The position numbers were made by a program, and so were the translations under genes. This document shows, one piece after another, positions 45,801-57,800 of a stretch of 64,000 nt of DNA. The stretch lies in NCBI RefSeq assembly GCF_021869535.1, contig NW_026262712.1:51070884-51134883 (forward strand). The letters are read 5' to 3'. Position 1 is the first letter of the stretch; each line of letters begins with the position of its first letter. Source of the DNA: Mytilus californianus. Its lineage: Eukaryota; Mollusca; Bivalvia; Mytilida; Mytilidae. Below the pieces are notes generated by a model. That model worked only from the letters and a program-made list of their open reading frames with translations, was not told the origin of the DNA and searched no databases.

Positions 45801-48800
45801 TATAATAATTAGCCTTTTGATGTTTATATGTTTTTAGGTTAATTTCATTCTAACTACAGGACTTCTGAGGTTAATATTTTATAATACTCTTGTGTTTAAA
45901 AATATAATTACATGACAAATTATGATTAAATGCAGGAATTTCTAAATAAAAAAGCATCTTTTCTCTTAGTGTGAGAAGGAAGGGGTTTAATTTTAAATTA
46001 TTTAACATTTTTGATGCTAAAAAAATTTTTAAACTACAATTGAATAGATTTGTGTGATTATTGATCATTAATAAAAAATGAAAAAAAAAAATATTAAATA
46101 CATAACTAATTTTTCCAGTAATAAAATTTGTCTGAAAGGCTTAAATTAATCAGAATTTTTTTAAATATTCTAATCAAAATAATTAACTAATCAAAGTACT
46201 TATTGCCTTAAATTTCAAATAGACTTGATATTTATTCTCAAAAATAGTATAATAAATCTTTAAAATTTTTCAGCGGTGACTTTTTTTGTCATTACTCACA
46301 AATTTGAATATTTCCTCTAACTACAATAGCTTACCTGAAAAAAAAAGAATTGCAATCGAAAACCTCCAACTACCGGTAATTTGCATGAAATGATATTTAA
46401 AAATTGTTTGGTAAGTAAAATTGGTATTTGTGTTTTTGGTAAGTACAAAAAGGGGGGAGTGGAAAATTGTTTGGCATACTAACATATCTCTTCTTATTTC
46501 TTCCTTCAGATCAATGAGAACAAAATGGCTGATCTGCCATCTTTGTTCACAGTCGTGTGAATGTTTGAAATTATTGCTGGCCATAATAGGTTTGTATGGA
46601 AGTGGTAAGACAATGATTTGTCCCCATTCCATTCAAAGAAAAAAGTTTTTAGGGTCCTCTTGACAATAGATAATTCCTTGTAGTTTATGAAATAAACATT
46701 GTATACAATTGGGTAATTTTAGAATAAACATTGTATACAATTTAGATTTTTTGTTAGCTCCAAAGTTGGCTTAATATAGAAGAACACACAGTTCTTGGGA
46801 AGAATTTTGCCCTTTTTTAAATTTTAGAAATTATTAAACACCCCTCTTCCCAATGTTTTTTGTTTGTTTGTTATTATTTTTTCAAAAAAAGTATTAAAAA
46901 TCAGGTAAGAAATTTTTTGATTGGGTTTAAATTCAGGTAAGAAATTCAATTAAAAAAATATACAAAAATACTAAATTCAGGTAAGAAAAAAATATTTTAA
47001 AATTCAGGTAAGGAGTTAAAAAAAATTAAAGGTTTACCCGGGTAAGTTAAAAAAAATAAAGAGAAAATGACATCAAGAAATGTCGGAGACCAATTGGCTC
47101 CAGATTTGAAGACCCCAGTCAGCTGTGTCAGTGATGGCACCTTCCTTGGTCTGGAAATTTCAACATTGGGTTTGTTTTCCTTGTAAGTTTACTGTCAGTA
47201 TTGTTTTGTAAATTTGTGATTTGGATTTTTTTTTACATGAATCAGATTTTGCCAATTTTAATCATTTGATAAAACACAAAATTTTTATTCCCCTTGTGGT
47301 AGGTATGTGAACCCCCAAAAACATTTGGTCAGAATTTTCAAAAAACAATAATAGATATTAATTATTGAATTATTAATGACATGATTTGTTTTCCAGGTAA
47401 GTTGCAGATGAAGAATTGAACTAATATAACAGATTAAATGCAGAATGAATTCTGATAGAAATTTTTTTCTAAAGATTATTTTTATTTTTTACACCTGGTC
47501 TTGAAGTACTGGTTTGAGATAGTTGAAATATGTCATTATGATTATGAAAAGATCAGGGTGTATATCTATAAGACAGCAACCTAGTAGTATGTTTTAAGAT
47601 TTAGTAACTTACTTTTTAAGATAAAAATCAATAGGGTTTTACATTACATTTGCAATTCATAGGGTGGACTTTCAAAATACAATTTTAGTATTCTAAGTAT
47701 AAGAATACGGGCTCATTGAGTGTGGAAAAGGAAATTTATCATAAGGACCTAAGGTGTATTTGCACTTTGTTGTGCTTAATCCCTTTTTTTTTGTCTCATC
47801 CCTTTGTCAATATAAAAAAACATTTGATGTAAGGGTTCTGAATCAGTAGTCAAAAAAGTAGGAAAAGACAGAATTCATTCTGCAATTAGTCTACAATAAT
47901 TTTCTTTCAGCTGCTGTTTAAAATTATTCTTAAGCACTTCATAAGTTAAGCTAATCTCAGTTAATCAATTTCAGAGCGTTTTAGATTCTAGCAATGAAGG
48001 TGCGAAACTGTAAAATTACTGTTTGACTAGCAGCGTTTACAACCTTGATTACATGGAAATTGTCTAAATGGAAGGAATTTATAGTTATATTTGGATTATT
48101 AAATTGTAATGATATTGATTTCCAAATAAAACATGTAACCGAAGGTTTGGTCTGCTTTCCAACAGTGATTTATATAAAACAGAATGGCAAATATGTTAAA
48201 ATGACTGCTTAACTTATGAAATGGTCGCTATTCACAGCAAAAATGCTCCAAACATACCAGAGGACATTTTGCATTATGCCTTTCTATTGATTTGGCACAT
48301 AGGACATATACTCATGTGTGTGCCGGGATACCAAATCACAAGTTAAGTTGTATTCAAGTTTCTTGTCTCTGCTAATGTAGGACAAGAAGCCTGCCAGATT
48401 TTCTGGTTCCTTGATCATGAACGACAGGGAAACAGACAGAGCACATCAAGTCATAATGCAAGAAGTCCTTTCATAAAACAATTTATCAGTTCTTTTCTGG
48501 CTAAAGTGTTGTCTTTTCATTTTTCATTGAAAAGCTTTCAGTACATTGAAGTCTATCATTTAAATTATTTAACCTGCATTGTTGCTTGGTATCAGAGTAA
48601 ATTTTTGCTCAGCTAAAATGTCTACACTACATATGAAAAGAACTGACAAATTGTGAAAATAGTTGGAGCAGTTTTGCTATAAAATTGTAAATTTAAATCA
48701 AGTTTTCAGTGTATTCATTTTGCACTTTATTTTTGTTTTTGTATCTAGCGGCCTACAAGCATGCTGATGGTAAAAAGATAGATGGTAGACGTGTTTTGGT

Positions 48801-51800
48801 CGATGTCGAGCGAGGGCGTACTGTTAAAGGCTGGAGACCTAGACGACTTGGTAAGTAATCATTTTGATAACAGATGCTTTGCCTAGATTTATCTGCTTTT
48901 ATGGCAAGACAGGTCTTTTTATGTCAAATAATTTTATTTATAAATTCTTGATCGATAGCACAGGTTTAGTACAGTAGAAGAAAGTCAACTGATAAGTGAA
49001 ATTGTCTTTGAATTTACTAGTAGATATATACAGGAAACATCTTTATATACCCCACCTGCCTATATGCACTGGACTTCTATATGATTTTAAAATACTGGGG
49101 TTTTATGACAAACAACCAGTGGCAGATTAGAAGATGTGTCCATGATAATTTTTCCTGAATTTTTATGTAATGATTTCCACTAAAAGTACTACTACCTTTG
49201 TGCAATTTAATGATTAATCCCATAGGCTCTTCCTGTAGTTTGGGATTGCTCATAGCACCAGCCAAAATGGGCCATTAGAAATTAGATCAATCTTTGACTA
49301 GCTACTAGTATCATTTCATTTACAAATGCCCCCAAATTCTGCTAAGGCACTCATTCACAATAAGTATTCTCTGATTCATGTTCACTGAAAGAATTCTGCT
49401 GACAAATAACAGTGAGTCCAAAGAGTTTATTTAAAAAAAGTTTGACCAATTCTGCTTAAGCACTCGTTCACAATAAGGGCACTCTGATTCATGTTTGCTC
49501 AAAGAAGTCTGCTGACAAATGACAGTGAATCCAGAGAATTCATTTCAAAATTAACTTTATTGTACCTAAAATAGTATAATAAAAGTACACATGTTTTGTA
49601 TATGGTAATTGAAAACTTGTCCCATCTATAGACATATAGATACATTGTCTGTCATTAACCAAATTAATTCTGTGTCTTCTCTATTGTCAATAACAGAGAA
49701 CCTTTGTCTGTAATTCCATGTTTTCATTGCAGAGTAGTCGTGGCATAATTACGTATATCTCTAAAATGAGGTATGACAAGTGAGGATTGTAGTCCAATAT
49801 TGGTTTAATTGCAGGTGGGGGAGTTCAGACTGTTTAAAGTGGAGATGGTTGTTAATTTCAGAGTCCTATTCAAATTGTTACATAACCATAGCTCATCAAG
49901 TTTTAATGAATAATTATTTTATAGTTGCTTCCCAGGAGTCCAAATTGCATGATACTGAAGCATAGATTATTTCAGTCTAATCTTTTTTTAAAGAGTAAAA
50001 GTCAATTTTTGTTATTCTCAAAACATTGACTGTCTGCAGTCATACTACCCTCTAAGCATTGTGTAGTCATACTATCCTATGAACACTGACTATCTGTAGT
50101 CATAATACCGCTACCCTCTAAAAAGTCATACTACTGCTGCCTTCTAAACAGTCATACTACCCTCTGAACATTGACTATTATCAGTCATACTACCCTCTAA
50201 GCATTGTGTAGTCATACTATCCTCTGAACAGTTTATCTGTAGTCATACTACCGCTACCCTCTAAACATTGACTATTATCAGTCATACTACTCTCTAAGCA
50301 TTGTGTAGTCATACTATCCTCTGAACACTGACTATCTGTAGTCATAATACCGCTACCCTCTAAACAGTCATACTACCCTCTAAACATCGACTATTATCAG
50401 TCATACTACCCTCTAAGCATTGTGTAGTCATACTATCCTCTGAACACTGACTATCTGTAATCATACTACTTCTACCCTCTAAAAAGTCATACTACCGCTA
50501 CCCTCAAAACAGTCATACTACCCTCTAAACATTGACTATTATCAGTCATACTACCCTCTAAGCATTGTGTAGTCATACTATCCTCTGAACACTGACTATC
50601 AGTAGTCATACTACCGCTACCCTCTAAACAGTCATACTACTCTCTAAACATTGACTATTATCAGTCATACTACCCTTTAAGCATTGTGTAGTCATACTAT
50701 CCTCTGAACACTGACTATCTGTAGTCATAATACCGCTACCCTCTAAACAGTCATACTACCCTCTAAACATCGACTATTATCAGTCATACTACCCTCTAAG
50801 CATTGTGTAGTCATACTATCCTCTGAACACTGACTATCTGCAGCCATACTACCGCTACCCTCTAAACAGCCACACTACCCCTACCCTCTAAACATTGACT
50901 ATTATCAGTCATACTAATGTGGATTTATTATTAATCGTTGGATACCAAAAACAGACAATTAAAAAGAATAGTGAATAATGTGGTACTGAAATATAAAGAA
51001 TAGAAAATAATTAACAAAATAAATTAAGAATAGAGAAAAATGGTCTAAAAGATTAAAGAAAAAAGAAATGAAGGACCCCCATCCAGACCATCCCATGTGT
51101 TTGGCTCTTTTTGGATTTTTCATGTAGACTTTGATATAATGTAAATTTTTGAGCTCTACCCAGTGATATTATTAAAGAAAGTGCAGTCTGAGTGAAACGA
51201 TTGATAGGATGGAGCATGGGGTTATTATGTAATATTCTGAAGAGATGGGGGAGTAGATTTATAGATAATTGTCCTCTGGAAAATCTCTATTAAAGCACTG
51301 CCACTGTAATGATCAAATGCATGTTCTATTCTTGTCACATAATTGACTGGTTTTACCAACATTTCAAATTATAGGCTAATTTGAAGACAATTGAATTTCC
51401 TTTTGAGAAACTGCTGCAATTCATTTACAGCCTCCAACTTATTTTTATGGGCTACAAATATGACATGCTTTCATTGAGAAATAAGTCAAACAAATCTCAC
51501 CTTTCCTGACCAAAATTTAATTATGAATCAGAATGATGGGACTTTGCTTTTAGAACATCATGTGTGACACTTTCATATCTAAACCCCTCTCACTTAAAAT
51601 ACAATAGAAATTTTGTATGTAAGTAGCTTTAATATGATGAGACCTTGTCAGTGAATCATTGTCATATTATATGGACCTCCTTTGTTCATTCTTCAGCTTC
51701 AGAACTGGGCTTACAGTTGTCAAACTTTTAAGTATGATCATCATGGTCAGACTCAGAATTCAACCAATCAAAATACCTGATTTGGTGTTTCCAGCAAAAC

Positions 51801-54800
51801 AAATGTACTCTGAGTACAGAGTGACGTTTTATGACCTAAATGCTTGGGAAAATGTTTTCTTATAAAGTCACACTTGTTAGGTGTGGACCTCCTTGTTAAC
51901 TTTTTGGTCAGGGTAAGTTTTTGAGGTTGGGTCTGTTTCTCAGTAACTCATAATGATGGTTAAAAGCATTTAGTAACTGGAATTTTTTTGTGTAAGGAGT
52001 ATATATCTGTCTTTATTGCCTGGTATGACACAATGAGATGTCAATTGACCTTGTCAATCCTAAATTATTTTAATCCAATGGTCAAGTAAATATTTCTTTG
52101 ATAAAGTCAGTTTTTTCGGAAACTGCACATTTCAGTTATTTTGATTGGGTATGACTAAATGTTTAGAGAAACCACTGTACAGTAAAGTCTTGTAATCTGA
52201 TAAATATTTTTTAAAACAGATGGTCATGGGATGTTCATCAATTCTCTTGGATTACAGGGACTGACCTAGAACAAATATTTAGAGGCTGATAATTTGAAAT
52301 CAAAGACTATTGTATTGTGTCAGTTTTTCCTTTAGAAAACAGATGCCCTGAATGCTGTTTACTCAGGGGCAAAACGATTGTTATGATTGTTCTATTTCTG
52401 TCTTGACATGCATTCTTCAGGTAATGAGAGAATCTGTTTGTAAAGTTTGTATTTAAAGCTGTCTATTTGTATAGTTTTAGCCTCATTACCTGGAAAGAGA
52501 ATAAACATAAACAATGTTGGAACGTCATATTTAATTGGCCATAAACAGATGAAAAAGGAATTTTGATTGGAGGAGAAATTTTGGAACAGCCATTCTGGTT
52601 TTAGAACTTTCTATATGTGTATTCACAGTTTATTTTTTATGGATGGAAAACAAATTTAGTTGTGAAAATTTTAGGTTGCCACCAACAAACTGTTAAAACA
52701 AATTTTCCATGAAAATTCCACAAATGACATTAATATTTTATGGAAAGTTAAAGTATATTGACAGCTTATTTTGGTCATTGTTATCCTCTATAATAGATCA
52801 ACATTAGTTGAAAAAGTTAAAAAATAGCAGAGTTTCTTGGCCGACCACAATGACAGAAGTATAACAGTATTACTTTGAATACATTTTGTGCCATCTATAT
52901 ATACAGTTGGAAAACATTTAGGTTAATTTCCTGTAAATTTTCTCAGATGATTAGGTTTAGTGGCCTGATGATCCCTATTCCTTTTGAAGTATTTCATAAT
53001 CCAGATTAGTTGGACTTTTATTTTACCAAAAATGTGGGTAATTTCCCTGTCAATACTAAATTTGAATATATGTATACCGGTAATGAAGAACAATTATTGA
53101 TGAGGTTCCTGATCATAGTCGGAGGGGTCTATAGTTATTATCATTATTGATATTTAATATAGTCAGCGCAAAGAACATTTTGATGTGCCTGAAGAGAAAA
53201 ATACATGACAATATTCAAGTCAATGTTGTTTCCTAATTTTAGTGAAAAGAACGCTGTAAATTAATTTCCATCATGCAATGTTACAAGCTATAAAGATCAA
53301 AAGCATTGTAGTGGCTAAAACTTGGTGTATAACTTACCGTGCGACACATCAGCATAGTTTATTGAACATCGCTCAACAAGAGAAGTCCCAACACAAAATT
53401 ATCACAGATTCCAAATTTTCTTTGACCAGAGATTGGTTTTCACAAAAATGTCACAGAAAAAGTTTGCAACTACATATACAGAAATGTTATGATTTCCACC
53501 TTTGATATATGACCATTTATCTATCTTCGCTAGAAAAGTAATTAATTTGGATTTTCGGCATCAGAATTTTGATTTGAATTCATGAAGGTTGTAATATGAT
53601 GGTATTGGTCTATCAGACTGCTTTTCTGACATAGAATGTCATATTTTGATTTTCTGCTCTGATTTCTCTTCAAAAGAATCCTGCAATTTATTGAGTTCTT
53701 TCATCTAAGATTAAAAAAAAATAACATTCCTTGTTTTTTTTCTTCAAATTAGTTTGCAGAATTTTGCATCAGATTGGAATGGAACATTAAACAATTTTTA
53801 CAGTCAACAACAAACTGTATAAAATTTCCAGTCCATCAGTCTCGTTTCATCAGTTGATTCCCTTCAGCGACTTTAATCTGGAGTCAAACTTGATAAAATG
53901 TCTTTTACTAAATATAGGCATTCCTTGGAATCGTTTAAAAGACTTTTCCTCTAAAAGGTTTTCATAGAATTTAAGTTTAACCCAATAGCAATTTCTGCTA
54001 AATCTGTGTAAAAGAAGATGAGAATAAGTTCTTTCTAGCGTTTTCTGGCTTTAGATATGCACATGTATTTAACATTTATAAATCAAATGTAGACGACTAT
54101 TAGAACAACTTTTGATCTCTTATAAGACGCCCTTATTTCTCACATTCAGTTTTTAAAACTTTTGCCTTAAAAAGTGGTTTTAAAATTGAATTTTATAACA
54201 GTTCTGTTGCTGTTTCTTATCTTGTTGCATAATAGTCCAATTCATTTGAGAATTGATAAGAAATAAGCATAGTCCAATATTAGAATTTCAAACTATTAAG
54301 GCATAGTTTACTTTCACTACACAGTGCGAAAATATGTCAGAAACTGTATTAACAACTTTATCTTGAGCATTCAAACATAAAAAGTTTTATGACGCTTTTC
54401 AAACTATTTTTGAACTGAAACCTGTGTAAGAGCAAATTTGACAAGCCTCTGACTATTGTTTGCAATTAAATTGGCAAATTATGACTTTTGTTGCTTGTGC
54501 CAAGAAGGTTTCGTCATATTACAGTAACTATTTACATAAGTTTCGAATTATATTTGACAGGCTTTTGATTTGCAGAAAATATTTTACATTTATTGACTGT
54601 AAAATTGTAAATGAGTTTGAACTTGTTAATCAGATTTGCATAGTTTTCTGAAATTTGTGAGTTTTTATAGTATGCACTTCAAAACACTTCCAAAAGTTTG
54701 AAATGTACAGGATAGACTATTATATTTGTTAGAATTTAGTGCTGTTGTTGATTGTTTGTTGTTATATATTTCTTTGTGTGCAGCTGTCCAAAATATGAAT

Positions 54801-57800
54801 TTTTTCATCTCTTATGCCTTTCTAAAAGTGCAAAAGTCTAATATCCCTTTGGCAATTCAACATTCCTGACAACAAACAGATTGGTTACTGAATTATCTTT
54901 ATATTTAATTAGACTGGCCCTTTGGTGAATGTGTAGGTTCATTTTAAATTTACATTGAAGTGATTTTTAAAACGCACAGAAATTGCATAATATTCAATGT
55001 TGAATGCCTACAATTGTAAAAAAAAAGTTATATTATTTCTTTAATTGTTGCTTGCTAAGAGAGAGAAAAAAATTAAAATATGATAAGTTTTTTGGTTCAA
55101 TCATTAATGAAAGTGAAATAGTGAAATCATAATTCTCTTTTCACAGCCAGTTAGGTTCAATTTTGTCAAAATAAGCTAAGAAACATTGCTGATGAATTAT
55201 TCACTTGCAAGTGAATAATTCGACCTCATTGAATCTGTATTTATGTGACCTTCAATTTAACCCCTTAATTAGAGATGAGTTATGCATAAACTAAGGGTGT
55301 TCAGCTATTAAAAGGAAAAGAATGTCAACATTGAAAGTGAAACAAGGGTAAACCATTTGGTTGGCTGATTCGATCCGCTCATTCTTATGGGGTAAAACAG
55401 ATGATTAACATATTTTTTGTCGTATATTGGTATGACGTTGGCGTCGTCGTCGTCCGAAGACACATTGGTTTTCGCACTCTAACTTTAGTTTAAGTTAATG
55501 GATCTCTATGAAATTTTACCATAAGGTTCAATACCACAAAAGGAAGGTTGGGATTGATTTTGGGGGTTATGGTACCAACAGTTAAGGAATTAGGGGCCAA
55601 AAGAGGGCCAAAAGTAAGCATTTTTGTAACTTCCAGACATAACTTGTGTGTTAGTGTATGGATCTCTCTGACATTGTACCACAAGGTTCCATATCTTAAA
55701 GGGAATGCTGGGATTGATTTTGGGGGTAATTGCCTCAAAATATTAGGAATAAGTGGCCAAAAAAGGGGCAAAAAACAAGCATTTTTCTAGTTTCATGACA
55801 ATAACTTGTGTGAAAGTGTATGGATCTTTCTGAAATTGTACTACAAGGTTCCATATCACAAAGGGAAAGCTGGAATTGAGTTTGGGGGTAATTGCCCGAA
55901 ACGTTTAGGAATAAGGGGCCAAAAAGGGGCCAAAAATAAGCATTTTTCTAGTTTCCAGACAATAACTTGTGTTCAAGTGTATGGATCTCTCTGAAATTGT
56001 ACCACAAGGTTCCATATCACACAGGGAATGCTGGGATTGATTTATGGGGTAATTGCCTCAAAATTTTAGGAATTAGGGGCCAAGAAAGGGGCAAAAAACA
56101 AGCATTTTTCTAGTTTCATGACAATAACTTGTGTGTAAGTGTTTGGATATTTCTGAAATTGTACTACAAGGTTCCATATCACAAAGGGAAAGCTGGAATT
56201 GAGTTTGGGGGTAATTGCCGGAAACGTTTAGGAATTGGGGGCCAAAAAGGGGCCAAAAAACACATTTTTCTAGTTTCCAGACAATAACTTGTGTTCAAGT
56301 GTATGGATCTCTCTGAAATTGTACTGCAAGGTACCATACCACAAAGGGAAGGCTGGGATTGAGTTTGGGGGTGATGAATCATAAGGGGGTTAAAAAAATT
56401 TTGGGGGGGGAGGGGGATTTTTTTTTTTTCCTTTTTTTTTTCTTTTAAAATTTTCCATTTTAAGTTGGTTATTTCTGATTTATATTTAAAAGCAAATAAG
56501 AATAATATGGTAGGAGATACACACCAAACAGGATGTGTAAATTATTATATAATAAGTATTGTGCAATAGCAAGAAATTTTCAATTGCACAGTATTGCACA
56601 ATAGCGAGAAATCTTCAATTGCACAGTATTGTGCAATAGCAAGAAATCTTCAATTGCACAGTATTGTGCAATAGCAAGAAATATCCAATAGCACAATATT
56701 GCACAATAGCAAGAAATTGTCAATTGTGCAGTATTGCGCAATAGCAAGAAATATTCAATTGCACAGTATTGTGCAAAAGAAGATACTTCGTATAAATTGC
56801 TTATTTCTTGACCAATTTCAATGGGGTTTTATTCTTGAATTCTTGGGGTTGTTTAATATGCTGAATCTAACCATGTATTAAGTTTTTGGATTTTGGGCCC
56901 CGTTTTTAAATTGGTCCACATTGAGGTCCAAAGGGTCCAAAATTAAACTTTGTTTGATTTCATCAAAAATTGAATTATTGGGGTTCTTTGATATGCCGAA
57001 TCTAACCGTGTATTTAGATTCTTAATTTTTGGTTCCATTTTCAAATTGGTCTACATTAAGGTCCAAAGGGTCCAAAATTAAACTTAGTTTGATTTTAACA
57101 AAAATTGAATTCTTGGGGTTCTTTGATATGCTGAATCTAAACATGTGTTTAGATTTTTGATTATGGGCCCAGTTTTCAAGTTTAAATTGTCCAATTTAAA
57201 ATTTTTAAGTTCTTAGACCACATTCATTCTGTGTCAGAAACCTATGCTGTGTCAAATATTTAATCACAATCCAAATTCAGAGCTGTATCAAGCTTGAATG
57301 TTGTGTCCATTCTTGCCCCAACTGTTCAGGGTTCGACCTCTGCGGTCGTATCAAGCTGCACCCTGCGGAGCATTTTATTTTAATCTATGACATGAAATCA
57401 AACAGACCTAGAAAATTCCAATTACAACTGTTTGCTATCTATTTATATCTATATTTATGTTTAAATTGGGTTATATGACTGTTGGTATTCTTCAGAGGTC
57501 ATCTCGATGGTGAATTAGATGGCGTCTAAACTTAAATGCACACAAAATGCTGATACTTATAATCAAGTCCATGCATTGTTGTGTTTATTTTAGACTTTTT
57601 ATAATTTGGATATAAGTTTAAGTATGTTATAAATTAAATATGAGAATTTGAATCAAATCGGTGAACATGAATTTGACAGCTAAAGACTTTAAAGGTCCAG
57701 TGGCAAATATTTCATGCATATTCAGGATGATAAATGTTCTTTGTTGTGGTCTATACGTGGTTGATTTCCGTTTATAAAATGTTTGATTTCAAACGAAACG

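Larger units (their letters stand above)
44988..48748 (+). other. SNRNP70: SNRNP70 intron inside the RRM, 3.8 kb, with splice-site-like signals
   Basis: Runs from GTGAGT to TTGTATCTAG. Apart from AT-rich filler it holds an unannotated strong 3' splice site with branch point (46477-46509), a candidate cassette exon (46510-46604), a group of CAGGTAAG sites (46902-47012) and a juxtaposed acceptor/donor (47380-47402). The authentic acceptor of the next exon (TATCTAG) is weaker than the cryptic one. Confidence 0.8.
55418..57379 (+). mobile_element. Large non-autonomous Helentron-like element, copy C (left end lost)
   Basis: Starts inside the 5' hairpin: ATTTTTT is joined directly to GTCGTATATTGG, so the ATACGACCGCA arm is missing. 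A GTC tract, six 161-bp units, a poly-T/G stretch, a 35-bp array, three units of the ~126-bp repeat, the conserved 3' segment and TGCGGTCGTAT (57341-57351) follow. The end hairpin is diverged (GCTGCACCCTGCGGAGC). It lies in an SNRNP70 intron in the same orientation as the gene. Confidence 0.78.

Noticed and set aside
46321-46632. 103-codon - strand frame overlapping the candidate poison exon
   Set aside because: No recognisable domain, no splice support on that strand, and AT-rich low-complexity composition. Not called as a gene, though it is noted beside the exon.
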